A stretch of DNA of 64,000 nucleotides from Icerya purchasi (GCA_039619475.1 CM077116.1:167665363-167729362), one strand, 5' to 3'. Positions 1-11,799 are shown, counted from the stretch's first letter. Notes: a model not told the origin generated them from the letters alone. Made by a program: numbers and translations.

Positions 1-2213
1 TGTTATTCCAAAACTAAAATTACACATTGCAGTATTAAGTAAAATTTAAAAAAACTGAAGTAGTAATTATATTATAATATGGTATGTTGAAATGTTAAAC
101 ATTTAAAAGTAATTTGTATCAAAATTAAAACTTTCCATATACAATATTTTTAATCATTTGAAAATCATAAAATTTTCTTAATTAAATATTAAATGCTAGA
201 TGAAAAATTATATTTGTGATGTAAAAAATCATCCTAAATAATTCAAATTTTGAATTGTACTAATTCACCAGAGCTATTTAGACATTTATTATATAAAATC
301 AGAGGAATCTGCATTATAAAAATGTTCATGGTGTTATACTTTAAAATTTCGAGCATTTTGGTCAATAGAATTTCATGGAATAAATTCGCCTTTTTCTTCT
401 CCGCTTCGATCATCCTTTGCTTACCTCCGGAGCATATGACAGAGCTATGTCGATTCGACTATTTAAGCATTATGTGTAGTTATTTAATGCACCCAATTCG
501 ACTATTGCTGGAAAGATGAATGTATAAAGGAATTGTCCGCCGCCTGTCCCTTTCACCTTTGCCGTGTAAAATTTTATCAATGAGGTGTACGGCACATCAT
601 TACCAAGCAAACTATTGAGAATTATGACGTTAGGTACGACTGACCCAAGTAAAGAAAAGGGCACCGCGATATTGCAATGTAAATCGAAAGAACTGCTGAA
701 CAAAAGTGTACACAGATTTTATGTCATTTTAAATACAACGATTTTCAGTTGACAACCGACGTTAAGAAGCTCTTAAGTCGGTGTGTGCATATTTTTAGCC
801 TTGATTATTCATTTTTTCTTTCAGTTTGGTAATTCAGCGAATTACCCAAATGATCAGAAGATAAACTTAATTAGTTTTTAATTGTGTTTTAAACATTTAG
901 TTTATTTCAAATAAAGATTTGTAAGTCATCTAAATAAATAAATTATATCTAACCAGCTACGTTTTCAGTTTCCTATTGTTTCGCATTCTCATTATTCGTT
1001 GATGAACCATGACTCTGTAATGCGGATTATATGTTCTTAGAATGTTATTTTCTTTCGCAAGTTCGCTCTCTTTAGTAATTTATATAAATTTTATCTACAC
1101 ACTTTCGTTTTCTTTCTTGAATGTTGTTCCTGCTTCGAGTGAGTGTTCATTTGCTCTATTTCTGCATAATACTAATATCTGACATTCATCTTTTTCCTTT
1201 ACACACTTATCATTAATTTTCAGTTGCTGAGGTATTTAAGGGGAGAGTTAAAGTATTTGGCCGTTCAAAGGCGTCGCCTTTTTTGTTCGTATTTCAAGCA
1301 TAAAATAGAAGATATTCTCGGAAAATTACGAATACACTGACACGATGACTTATTCGAATTACTGCAAAATTACATAATAATGTATACATTTTAATGAAAC
1401 TTTTTAAAGAAACGAAAAATAAAAATTTGTCCTTTAATTTTCACTCATTATTGCGGTTAAAATTAGAGAGATTTTATCATTCTCGGTTAGAAAAATTAGC
1501 TAATTAAAACCCTGTAGCCCGAGAGGAGATGTACATAGTTGTCGCTGTTGGAATTAATTTTCAAACTATGCACATGAAAAGCAATTATTCGGAATAATAC
1601 AAGAACGCAATAACGAACGTATTACTTTTTCAGTTGAGACAGTTAACGAGCCACATAAGATATTATACATACTAATATAATCGTTTAGCATTTTTTCACT
1701 TTCTTTTAACGTAAGTACCATTAATAGACTTCAGCCGAGGTGCAAATCACAGTAAAATTAACGAAAAAGTTTTTTGAGAAATTCATTCCATCAGTTAATC
1801 GGAATATTTAAAGCTTAAACTCGGATGAAAAGAAAGTATAATTTCCGATATGAAACATATTTAGTGTAAGTTTTTAGAATAAATGGAAATTTTAGTTTTA
1901 ACATGCTAAGCAGTGTCTTGCGAGCGCTAATAAAAGAAACCCGACATCTGGAGTAATAATGTTAGTACAGATGAAAATTCTTCGTTTTTTCTGATTTTTT
2001 TTATGTATGCATACATATATCCATGTAACGAACAATGTTTCACGGTCATTGGAAGTAGGGAAATATTTAATTTTTCAATTCTAAAAATGTTTCATTAATT
2101 TGATGAAAAAAAAAAAAACTTTGGAATATATCGCGTAATATCGCGCCGTACCTACAATTTTTAAAAGATTTTACAGTATTTTTAGGTAATTCTATCAGAA
2201 TAGTAGTACTTAC
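1..2213. other. No gene recognised (3' side of legumain-like gene)
   Basis: AT-rich sequence with small open frames of 60 to 93 codons that have no recognisable motif. Searching the minus strand for the last legumain exon found nothing convincing, so this is probably the final intron. No mobile element recognised. Confidence 0.5.
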
Positions 2214-2387
2214 CTTCGGTATGTTGAAGCAATTCTCATGGAATGTTTTCGTAATGTTTTTAGCGCAATACATATTTTGACGAGTAATAGAGTACTTCAT
2301 CTGTTCTAATTCCAAGTATTTTTCCTCCTCATTTTCTGCCATGTCCATTAGAATATTATGAACTAACGAATGAACTATCTTTCTTTT
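2214..2387 (-). CDS. Legumain-like exon g, LSAM prodomain
   Basis: 174-nt exon, 58 codons, with acceptor TTTAG and donor CCGAAG|GTAAGT. It begins KRKIVHSLV and ends YCAKNITKTFHENCFNIPK. Human legumain has the same pair of Cys residues 12 positions apart followed by FN, in the stabilising prodomain. NIT is a possible N-glycosylation site. The final exon, expected to encode the last conserved Cys residues, was not recognised in the 2.2 kb to the left edge. Confidence 0.87.
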
Positions 2388-3209
2388 CTAAACAACATAG
2401 AGAATGGAAATGTAATAATCTTATTATCTATAAAATATACAAAAATATGTATGAAATAAATATAAACATATAAAAATCAGAAAGTCAAAAAAAAGCGCAT
2501 GAAATAATCAGTCAACATAAATGTTGTAAACATAAATCGAGGGGAAAAAAGTTAGTGGAAAAATTAGTTGAAGAAAATAAAAAGAGTTTTGAACAAAAAC
2601 TTTTTCGGATAGAAACGAACGTTGTTATAAAACGAAAATTCTGCATTATTAAAATTAAAAACTTTATTATAAGAACGAATAAAACAATAAAAATAAACTT
2701 CTTTCAATTCATGAATGACCATAATAATTTGTGTAGTTGAGTTGAAGACGCAGTTGTAGGTTTTCATTTATTTTATTTATGTTTTGTAATTTTAACCTAA
2801 CCAATGGTATATCAGTGACAAGTATTTTGCAAATTATTTACGCTATTGCATAGACGTTCTATTTTGCAAAGTTTATGTTTCTAGAAACGTTAAACTATGT
2901 CAAACGACCTTTGTTTAATTCAATTTTGTTTATTTTTATGAAAGCGAATCGATAATTTTTATTAAAATAGAAAAAAATATATTTCAGACGTTTTTGCATG
3001 TTCGGTATTTCTTTTAAACTACAGACAACCTTTATATTAGAAACAGTACATAACGATGTTCCCCGAAATAATTTAGTCCGAGGAAATGATTTACGTACAC
3101 AGTAAAAAGGCATGGAACTAAAACAACTTTTTCGTTAGTGCTGCAACGTAAGATGTCTTTGAAAAAAAAAAAAACAAAAAAAAATGATTTCCCTGTTTCA
3201 TCTAATATT
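2388..3209. other. Intronic sequence, nothing recognised
   Basis: AT-rich intron between exons g and f. Short chance open frames only. Confidence 0.5.
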
Positions 3210-3218
3210 ATAGTTAAT

Positions 3219-4127
3219 CAGTGATGAATTCTGGAATCTGTTTCTAGGGGAGCAATTTATGTCCTTGGGGGGGGGGGGCAGAGATTTTTTTTATATTTTT
3301 ACTGAGAACGTTTTGTTGGGATATTCCTGAATAAAACCAAATACGTTAAAATTGATTTATTACCTACTTCAAAATAATGAAACAGCAAGTGTGAACGATA
3401 AATTTCAAGTAAAATAACCGATTATAAACAACAATGTTTTCTCAATTGGTTTTAAAATGATTAATTCTAGTTGTAGCATTAAAGGACATATTGTAAAAAC
3501 ATTCTAATGGGTTCATTATCTTTTTATAATAAACGAATACGCCGCGATGTTTCAGCTGTTTTAAATGGACTTTTCTTGGAAATGAAAAACAAGAAAAAGA
3601 CAACAGAAACGGAAATGAAGTTGTCTATATATCATGTAGCTTTAAAAAAAAAGGATAAATGAAAACCGAAAAGAGAAACCTTTTAATACAATTTATTGAT
3701 ATTAATGATAAATGGATCGACGTGATTCATGGCAGTTCCCGTTGACAAAAAAATACGAACTGCAGACAATATTTTTTTCAGCTCGTCAGTATTTCACATC
3801 TTTCGCACATTTGCAATAAAAGCAAATCAGTTTTCATAAGGTACAAATAAACGTCAAAGGCAAATTTTAAAAGATCATTTTTTTTGTTCCATTTTTCCGT
3901 CAAAAATAATTCTGGAAATTTTGAAATTAAAAAATATACCTCTAATTGAACCATTTCAAAATGTTTTGTTAGCAACTTTTGACATAACTGTCAACAGAAC
4001 CAATAAAAATAATTGAATTTCCTATGAAATTTGCCACATTCTTAAACAGCTTGTATTAAGCTCTGGGGGAGCAATTTTATAGTTCTGGGGGCACCCCCCA
4101 CCGCCAACCACCACTGGATTCACCTTG
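3219..4127. mobile_element. hAT-like non-autonomous element
   Basis: The segment begins CAGTGATGAATTCTGG and its reverse complement begins CAAGGTGAATCCAG, which look like imperfect inverted ends. The 9 bp atagttaat stands directly outside both ends (3210-3218 and 4128-4136), consistent with an 8-bp hAT-type target duplication. Subterminal G runs occur on both sides (a G run near 3268 and GGGGG/CCCCCC near 4077-4100). A 65-codon minus-strand frame at 3778-3975 has no recognisable transposase motif. The superfamily is inferred from duplication length and the CA start only. Confidence 0.55.
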
Positions 4128-4136
4128 ATAGTTAAT

Positions 4137-5315
4137 GCATGCAGGGCCGTAACTAGACTAAAATTTCGGAAGTGGGGCCAAAAATGTTATATAAATATAT
4201 ATATATATACACAGGTATGTGTATATATGTATGTGTGTGTTATCATGAAATATATTTATTTATAAATAGTATACTAAAGCCTTGTAGTCAATTATTGTAT
4301 ATGCAATATATTTAAGCACTACAATAAAAACAATTACAAAATAGTCATTTCCATAGAATTCATAAAAATTTTAATTTTTTTTTCTTTTGTGAAAAATTGA
4401 AAAGAAATAAACTTATTCTGAATTTCGGTCCATTTAATTCAAGCAGTTATTATTTCGCAGACATTTCGGTGGGGGGGTGTACCCGGATAACCGCCCGAAT
4501 CCATTACAGTTAGATAATGACTCCGACTTCTTCACTGACGAAATTCGCCATATCCACGCATATAAAATGTTGTGCTAACACAGTAACTGTGTCGGCAAGC
4601 AAAGTCGAAATATTAAAATTCACACGACGACGTGTGTCGTCCAAGTTCAATATAATTATAAAATCGTTTTGCTTACATTATTTGACATAACGTAGCTGTA
4701 GAATAAGAATCATATTGTTGTGACTCATTGTTATTTCCATTTCTCGATCTGCATTTCTACAAATGTATTGTTCTCATTTTATTTTGTAGTTCTAATTCTT
4801 TCGATTTATTTTGTTTAGTTCGTATTCTTGTTAAAAGGTATTGTTTTTGATAACAGTATCTATTTCCTTCTTGTTTTTATATTAGACATACATTTTGCAG
4901 GGGTGCATTCAGAAAAATATAACTACACCATAACATAATTATTGGAAATTCTACCACTATAGTTATGTGTAGCTGAATTTTTAACGAATGAAACAATTTA
5001 CATCACAATTTTTCAGTAATAAACAAACTTAATATTTTATTATAGCTTTTCTCTAGCTGCGTTTTAAATGGGAATTATAAACTAATAAGTATGATTTTTC
5101 AAAGATTAACATTTTTATCGTTTTAATTTATGGAGATGTGTATGGAAACACGAACACCCATTTAAATGAATAATAAAAAGTAAAATTGTGTCATATTTGC
5201 AGCTGCAATTAAGTTATTGATGTAGCGTAAACTCTGGTTAAATATCCTGTATCCTTAATAATTATCTAAGTGTTTTGTATGTATGTTTCAACAAGGAAAA
5301 AAAAATACTTGGCTC
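4137..5315. other. Intronic sequence, possible further hAT end
   Basis: Near 4142 a CAGGGCCGTAACTAG motif looks like a hAT-type end, and a G/C-run segment near 4468-4500 could be its partner, but I could not find matching flanks. A short TA repeat lies near 4190-4210. Nothing else recognised. Confidence 0.35.
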
Positions 5316-5510
5316 AATTACTTGTAAATGTACCACTTACATCTTTGCGTTTCGTCCTCTCCTCCTTCTAGGTTTGTTTTTGTATGTAATAATGATCATG
5401 TCTTTTTTGAATGCTCTTCTATACCTACTGAACGATACCCTTTCTACTCCTCACTTTTACTAATGGATTTTGATCGCTTAAAGATCTACTTACACTTTCC
5501 TCTCCAATGA
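5316..5510 (+). pseudogene. LINE family A, ORF2 tail fragment
   Basis: The frame at 5328-5510 reads VCNNDHVFFECSSIPTER and then YSSLLLMDFDRL, matching the C-terminal Cys/His motif of family A ORF2 (VCDTDHVFFECSALSVER in copy D). Only this tail remains. The first Cys pair of the zinc motif is lost and there is no poly-A tail. It is an old, 5'-truncated copy in an intron of the legumain-like gene. Confidence 0.7.
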
Positions 5511-5515
5511 TGTAC

Positions 5516-6569
5516 ACGCAAATTCACTGTATCAGCGGAAAAATTCAGTTTTCCTTTATGCAACGGTTTGTTACTTTTTCACTTGAAAACGTCATTATTA
5601 AAATCAAAATACGATTATTCAAAGAGAGGTTAATTAAATTTAGCGGCAAAAGCGAATACAAAAAATAACCGACAATAAATATTTATTTTTGAAAGGTATA
5701 TATATTAACAAAAATTTTGGTAAAATACATTTATATAATTAGAACAAATTACTTAAGTTTATGGATGTGTGTGACAAGACATTTATTTTTGCAACATCGT
5801 TTCTAATTTATCGAATTAATATAACCACTGAAAGAAGACGATTATAGGACTGGAGTGGTAAATAACAACGGCCGTTCTGCTTGTTTTTAACCGTGAATAT
5901 TAAACTGACCTTACCATATAATATTAAAACTACCGCTAGTGAAGTTAGCGCTTTGTATAAAGCAACTTTTTCAACAAAAAATTCTATCACTACAACGAAC
6001 GAAAGAAACAATCTGAATCAACAAATCCAACCAGGTATCAATAACTATATCAATCTTGCAATCCACATTTGTCATCGGGATATGTGAAGGATATTAACCA
6101 TCTGCTAGTTCCGTGCATTGGTCATCATGGAAACCGAATAAAAATTTTCCGAAGGGTTGTATTCTAAATAGTTGTTTCCTCTGTACGATTCATGCTTTTT
6201 TTACTGTGTAGCGGAAAACAATTTATGAGCAAAGCATTTCTCTTCGTTTTTAAGTGAAGAAGTATTATAAAGGTGTTACAATTTTGTGGCGGAAATAATT
6301 GACCACAAGAACCCATGATCAGACCACAAAAGAAAAAAAAAACACATTTAGCCACATCTTATTAAACATTTCTGCATTTTTGTAATAGTACTGCCAAACG
6401 ATTATTTGAAGCTTATTTTTACTGTTTCTAAGTACAGCCAAAATCGAATTTTTTTTTGAACTTTATTCACTCCAAGGAGGAGTACGCAAACTCTTTCTAA
6501 CAGATCATATTCGAAAGCTCTAATTCGCGGGCTTTAATTTTAAAACGCGTTAGTATATAGTTTACTCAC
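5516..6569. other. Intronic sequence, nothing recognised
   Basis: AT-rich intron between the LINE tail at 5.5 kb and legumain exon f. Small open frames on both strands show no domain. Confidence 0.5.
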
Positions 6570-6683
6570 CGATAAAATATTTTGAATTTGGTGTTCGTAC
6601 TCCCGTTTTTCGTGAACACTGCCTGCAGCTTTGATTTTTTCACGCAATTCAGTAATCGGAACATCGAAAGTTCGTACAGAGCC
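6570..6683 (-). CDS. Legumain-like exon f, prodomain start
   Basis: 114-nt exon, 38 codons, phase 0 at both ends, with acceptor TTTAAAG and donor TCG|GTGAGT. It reads GSVRTFDVPITELREKIKAA and then HEKREYEHQIQNILS. It matches the legumain stretch of the form DVPLxxLKxKL..EExRxLxxEIQ that leads into the C-terminal prodomain (activation peptide and LSAM domain). Nothing in it is broken. Confidence 0.88.
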
Positions 6684-7815
6684 CTTTAAATTAAAATAAA
6701 GAGTGTTAGCAAATTCTCACGAAAAACCAATTTTCACAGACTTATTCAAAGTATTAGCATTGTAAATAGGTAAATACAATGCATAACAGAAAATAAACGT
6801 CGCTGGATAGGCCCCTTCAAAAGTATATGAAACTGACATTTTTTTAAACAATTTCAGGAAGTACGGAGTAAGATTAAAACATTTAATTACGGTATTCATT
6901 CAAAGTTTTTGTAGTGCAAAAAAGATTATAAAAAGTGGTAATTTCAATAGATTATTTATTTAAGATTAATATTTCATATCCAAAACATTGCGCAATATTT
7001 GATTTTTAGGATAATTCTAAATATTTCTTAAACGCTCATTGTCTCATAGGTACAGCCTTTAAGTGAAATTAATATTTAAAATTCAGAACGAGCAAAGACT
7101 GGCTGTGGTAAGATCTTGCAAGCTATATACGTATCGAAAAATTCTAACAGCGATTACGAAAAATGACTAGCTATACAACGAAAGTGATATTAAAAACGAT
7201 ATTATTATTAGTAATAAAAATATTTCAATTTTATGTCTCGTGAATCTCGCCGCTTAATCACATTATACATCTGCCGATAAATTATTGTTACTATAGTTTG
7301 TCGATATACTGTTAATTTCATCTGATCGGGATCGAAAAAAATTACTGCCTCTCTTTTCCTCGTTTTCTTGCGTTTAGTTATTATGTTTTAATTCAGTAAT
7401 CCTTATCTGAATTGAAAGTTTTACCACCTTTGTTTGAACTAGTCACCGAGACTTGTTACCGCGCTCATTTGATGTACGTCGTACAACTGTTTTCATTGGT
7501 TACCGAATTTTGTTAAAGAGTTACATCGAGCGGCATTTCCGAGAGACAAAAGTTTTTTATTATAATTTTTCTACCGTCTTAACAAATATTTCGTGAAAAA
7601 AACGTTTTTTTATTTTCTTGTTATTTAAACTTACGATCTCCCATGGCGCTCGAAAAAACGAAATAAAATAAACTTCAACAACTCGGAATCGTACCAGAAT
7701 AGCTGTCGCAATTACGCGCTAAGAAAAAAAACTCATAATAACACTGGCTTTCTAATGTCGGCAAATAAAAACTTATTTCACCGACAGCCAAATTGTCAAG
7801 CATGAAATTCTTACC
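6684..7815. other. Intronic sequence, nothing recognised
   Basis: First part of the 11.4-kb intron between exons e and f. No gene or element recognised. Confidence 0.5.
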
Positions 7816-7975
7816 GCATCCGTTTTGAACATACCGCTCTGTCATCTGAGCATTCCGTGCTTTACTCCAAAATTCTTAAACTTAATACTCCTAATCCTTC
7901 TAGTGCTACATCAGTTCTTTCATTTCCATCGCTTTCTGTTCTTCCTTCTCTAGGATACTTCATTAATCACGGTGG
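7816..7975 (+). pseudogene. LINE family A, ORF2 tail fragment
   Basis: The plus strand reads FEHTALSSEHSVLYSKILKL, then SVLSFPSLSVLPSLGYF, matching the end of family A ORF2 (ALSVERSALYSHLLGLGLP in copy D). It keeps only the residues after the zinc motif and then runs into unrelated sequence. No tail or target duplication was seen. Confidence 0.65.
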
Positions 7976-8542
7976 TATAGTTAATAATTCCTATCGGCGG
8001 GCATTATTATTAAAACGATATAAGAAGTTGTCTTGTGTTTACGCATTATCTTTTCGGAATTTACGTAGTAAATAAATTACATTAAATTAAATAATGTTTC
8101 GCCCCTCCTGCCGTTCCTGGAAAAAGGATGGCAACCCGTTTCCCCTAGCAAAACCTAATGAATGCATTGTCGCTGATCGAATGCACCAGCCAGGTGAAAG
8201 CATAAACACACACTAGGTAAGCTACACATTCACACACAGAATACACTTACAACCCCAGCAATCGCCAAGGCGGTTACCAGCGTAGCCATTACCCATATTT
8301 CTGCACAGACAACAAACATTTCTTCCGCTGCACAAAACCCTACATCCGCATTGATCTCGCAAACAATAAGTGTACACATTTGTTATCTGATAACATCAAC
8401 TCAGCGTCTAATGTCGCTGATAACAAACCCGTTGTACAAGATGTTGCAATGCCGATAAATACTAATACTACGCAAGCTTCCTTCATATCAAAAGTAAAAT
8501 TTAATAAAAGGATAATTCCACTGAACGATTTTAACTAACCAT

Positions 8543-9014
8543 CCGAAGAACAAGTCATAATCTTTCCTCTCCAGTGATAAAATTTTATTTGTCCTTTTTA
8601 GGTTTATTGAAAGAAACAGGATTGTTGTTTGATTTTTTTTTTTTTTTTTCTCCATTATTTTACTTTTTTTTTTTCTTACATTGTAGTCTTTGTCCAGTGT
8701 GGCTGTGACTACCTCCTTTTTCTCATAATGCATTGTGAGCATTGCCAGGCAACTGTGGTCATAATGTGAGATAGAAATATTTATCTATTTTTTCTTTTGC
8801 TCCTTTTTCCAGAATGAAAAAATCTTGTTTGTTTCTGTTTTGTTTCATTGAGCATTGTGGGCACTGCCAGCAGTTGCGGCCATAATGTAGAATGAATGAA
8901 ATTTCTCTTCCTGAATTTTCTATTATTAGTATTTTTTAATATCTAGTCGTGTCGTAGTTTGCTGGCCAAATGAACTGTTCTGTTCGGGCCAAAAAAAAAA
9001 AAAAAAAAAAAAAA
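8543..9014 (+). mobile_element. LINE family A 3' UTR copy nested in element K
   Basis: A 5'-truncated insertion containing only 3' UTR and a poly-A tail (about 8990-9016). The near-identical 10-mers AACTAACCAT (8533-8542) and AACCAACCAT (9015-9024) flank it as a probable target duplication, and the ORF1 frame of element K resumes right after. It holds two copies of a family motif (GCATTGTG.GCA.TGCC..G...TTG.GG.CATAATGT, near 8725 and 8848) also seen in copies E and C. Confidence 0.65.
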
Positions 9015-9017
9015 AAC

Positions 9018-9375
9018 CAACCATGAAATGCGCGATTATTTTATTGCGCTAAAATACCCAGTCGCAGGACAATTAAGTATCATTGCCGGTTCCCGGATAT
9101 CTAAAAATCGAATTGTAATTTTTCTCAAAACTAAACAATTAACAGTCACATTTGTCGCCAGCGGCGCAGAGATAAATTTAGGGGACCAAACAGTTACAGC
9201 GCGACGAATCAAAAATCCAACTAATAAATTAATACTTTCCAACGTATTGGCCACTATCCCGAATAACAAACTAAGCTTATATCTTCAATATATACTATCC
9301 TTAAAAATAGTATCTCCAGTGTCCATATTACGAGTTAACCCAACCGATGAAGAATTTGGCCATATAATCAATTGA
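9018..9375 (+). pseudogene. ORF1 (gag-like) fragment of element K
   Basis: The frame encodes ISKNRIVIFLKTKQLTVTF and later NKLILSNVLATIPNN. This matches the nucleic-acid-binding ORF1 proteins of X/I-type LINEs, which read ISxxRIxxFLxxxE and IxSNVxPxIPN here. It continues the frame broken by the insertion at 8543-9014. It stops at 9375, and more C-terminal ORF1 sequence appears at 9715-10029. Confidence 0.6.
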
Positions 9376-9714
9376 GGATGAATAAATTAACTAATCTGAT
9401 CTACCAGAATCCTTCCTTATAAAGCATAATGAACATGACTATTGCAGCTAAAAGAGCACGTATGTTCCAACTGTAAAAAAATAACCTAATAGAAATAAAA
9501 CAGTTGAGTATTCCAACTCCTGAGGTCCAAATAGAAACAGAAGTTGACCAGTAAAATACAAAACAAAAGCTACCACATCCTGCTATACCAAGTAGCCCGA
9601 CTTGTGACGAAGAACCAACTATCTCAGCTACAACCGCAGTTTAAAAAATCTCTAATGTCTATTGCAGGAAGTGGAGGAACAATTGTAAACTAAACCGAAA
9701 ACGCAGGTGACTCT

Positions 9715-10029
9715 ATGCCGAAAAATAAGATGCCGCCTCTTCAAACACTCTCGCCTTCCACAAACTTGACCGAGAAGTGTAAACATTTGTTTGATGTTGA
9801 ACTGCGACCTTTCTCATTAGCATACAATGCTTTTAATTATTTGATTAATGACATAGCTACAAAACCAGACTTCATTAATGATGTTGTAGAAGTAACAACG
9901 ACAAGGGGGACTTATTGTACGCTTTGGCCGCTGTTCGCGAATTATCAAAATATTAAGCATGTTGGCACTAGAAGGCGAATACATATCAGAAGACGACTTC
10001 AAACAACCAATAACCCGAACACTACATAA
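9715..10029 (+). pseudogene. Probable ORF1 C-terminal fragment of element K
   Basis: A 104-codon frame between the ORF1 core and the endonuclease of the same element. It has a helical segment (LAYNAFNYLINDIATKPDFI) like the conserved C-terminal region of I-type ORF1 proteins, then a basic RTRRRIHIRRRL stretch. Its position fits ORF1; the homology is weak. Confidence 0.4.
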
Positions 10030-10106
10030 ATGCTAGAGAATACTTTTACTCCTTTAGCCCTCTTCTTCTATTTTGATCTATAATAACTGAAAATAAAAGA
10101 ACTACC

Positions 10107-10691
10107 ATGCAGTCTAACTGTAGTGATTATTACAACCAATTTGCTTTTTTTCGACAGATAATTTCGTATCATCTCCCATTAGTGGTGTGTCTACAAGAGA
10201 CCCGCTTAGAACAGTCAAACAACCTTTCAATGAAAAACTATGTTATTTTCCGACATGCTAGTGAGGGAACAGGCGTAGCAACCCTTATTCACATGACAGT
10301 CCCAGTAAACCACATCGACGTCAATACATTACTACAGTCAATAGCAGTGTCCCAGCATATGTCCTCTTCTCCTATAAAAATATGTAACTGTTACATTTCC
10401 CAAAATGTTCATATTAACCTAAAGGAACTACAGACTCTTCTAGCCCAGTTTCCGGCTCCAGTGCTCCAAGACATTTGTTCAAGTGATCACATCCCAATCA
10501 GTATCCACTCTATTTCTCCCCTGCTAATTCAATGCTCCCATCAAAATATTCGTTATAAGTTTCATAAAGCGGACTGGAATTCTTATACAGCGAAAATTAA
10601 TATTTCATGTCAACCCTCATCAAAGATAACAGCTAATATAACCATGCTTACTAACGTTATATTTATGGCTGTTGACGCTTCAGATCCTTAA
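10107..10691 (+). pseudogene. APE endonuclease fragment of element K
   Basis: Start of ORF2. LVVCLQETRLEQ carries the catalytic Glu of AP-like endonucleases, followed by GVATLIHMTVPVN and the end motif SSDHIPISIHS. The central GDFNAH block and the Asp before SDH are absent: LAQFPAPV is joined straight to LQDICSSDHIP, so an internal deletion removed part of the catalytic core. The element is dead. Confidence 0.65.
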
Positions 10692-10924
10692 TATTTATCT
10701 AGCTGCCGTCCTCAAAGGGTCCTATGGTGGTGCAATGAATTAGCAGCAGTCGCTATCTGCAAACGTAATACAGCATTAAGAAAATACAAATCAACAAAAT
10801 CTTTTCCAAATCTTATCACATTCCAAAAATGTCGATCTGCTGCACTTTTTTAAACATAACGGGCACTAAATTTGAAATAAGCACAATATAAATCAAGGAC
10901 CAGAATCAAAAGTTTTCCTTTTCC

Positions 10925-11186
10925 TTTTTTCTTTTAAATTTTGTCAACCGAAAGCATTGGTCGAACAACACGTATCAAATCGAGGAAATAAGTTGAACAT
11001 ATTTTTTTAAAATCTGATATGGAACTAGTGAAAACTTCTAAAACAGGAACAACTGAGATGATAGGTAAAGAAAGAACATGAAAGACATTATTATATAGAG
11101 CAGGAAGATCAAGTCTTAAAAGTTGAGAACTAAATAAATCACGTTCAAGGGATAGACTGGAACATTCAAAAAACATGCGATCTCCG
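10925..11186 (-). pseudogene. LINE family A, ORF2 tail plus 3' end (minus)
   Basis: The minus strand reads GDRMFFECSSLSLERDLF and continues to the ORF2 stop, then CGGTTGACAAAATTTAAAAG, a degenerate form of the family 3' end (CGGTTGACGAGCCCAATT in copy D) with an A-rich tail near 10913-10937. The copy starts within the zinc motif, so it is strongly 5'-truncated. Its 3' end abuts element K. Confidence 0.65.
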
Positions 11187-11262
11187 TATTTTTTTTTTTT
11201 CTTGTTTGGATTTTTCCCTGGGCCTGTCAGCAACGGACGATTACCCATTGTACATAGCAGCA
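11187..11262 (-). mobile_element. Very short LINE family A 3' end with poly-A (minus)
   Basis: The minus strand reads ATGGGTAATCGTCCGTTGCT, then GACAGGCCCAGGG and an A run (T run at about 11190-11202). This is the same 3' terminal sequence as copy E (ATGGGGAATCGTCCGTAGCT). About 75 bp remain. It sits at the truncated 5' end of the neighbouring minus-strand copy. Confidence 0.55.
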
Positions 11263-11274
11263 ATTCGGAGTAAC

Positions 11275-11799
11275 AAGGAATGGAATCTGACTGGCATTCT
11301 ATTTATGTATCTCTTGTCGCGAATCCTAATTCTTTTTATCTTTTGATTAATCCTGTTCCTCCTCTTCGTCCTTGGTTCTATGAGTTTCCCAGTTTGCGTC
11401 GGTCCATAATTACTAAATTATCTCGCCTTCGTTTCTCGCTTAGTCTCTTTCCTTCTTCACTAAATCGCTCTTCTTTGGCTGCATCTCATAATTATCCATT
11501 GGATCCTGAAGGTTCCCGGTATGTTTGTGATGCGAATCACGTGCTCTTCGAGTGCTCCGGTTTATCTCGCGAGGGTGAGTTACTTTATTATCATCTTTTA
11601 AAGCTTGGTCTTTCTGCTCCTTTCAACGCCTCTTATGTTCTTTCTCAACCTATTCTCTTTGTTGTTCCTGTCCCTGGGGTGTTCCTTGATTCCATTGTCG
11701 ACAGAATAAAAATATAATTTCTATTCTATTCCGTGTATCTATTCCTTTTTGCTAGGCTAATGCTCTTTGGTAGCAAACCGAAGGGGGGTAAAAAAAAAA
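11275..11799 (+). mobile_element. 5'-truncated LINE family A copy (plus)
   Basis: The frame 11280-11717 encodes the ORF2 C-terminus: RPWFYEFPSLRRSIITKLSR, then the zinc-motif remnant YVCDANHVLFECSGL and the usual tail ending DRIKI. A short 3' UTR and an A run (11789-11799) follow. The first half of the zinc motif is degenerate. It stands 5' end to 5' end with the minus-strand fragment at 11187-11262. Confidence 0.7.

Larger units (their letters stand above)
8100..10905 (+). mobile_element. Degraded I-like LINE (element K)
   Basis: A plus-strand non-LTR element with ORF1 and the start of ORF2, many stops and deletions, and no RT left. ORF1 pieces lie at about 8450-8542, 9018-9375 and 9715-10029, endonuclease at 10107-10691, and the linker toward the RT at 10692-10856 (LWWCNELAAVAICKRN, expected before the RT domain). 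It is interrupted by a younger LINE tail (8543-9014) and cut off at about 10905-10925 by the 3' end of another copy. Layout and ORF1 style suggest the I/X-element group of non-LTR elements. Confidence 0.65.

Noticed and set aside
470..703. 77-codon minus-strand frame as the missing last legumain exon
   Set aside because: It lacks the conserved Cys residues and the LVNLC-type motif, and no fitting acceptor was seen.
4142..4500. Second hAT element starting CAGGGCCGTAAC
   Set aside because: The left end looks right but no matching right end or duplication was found.
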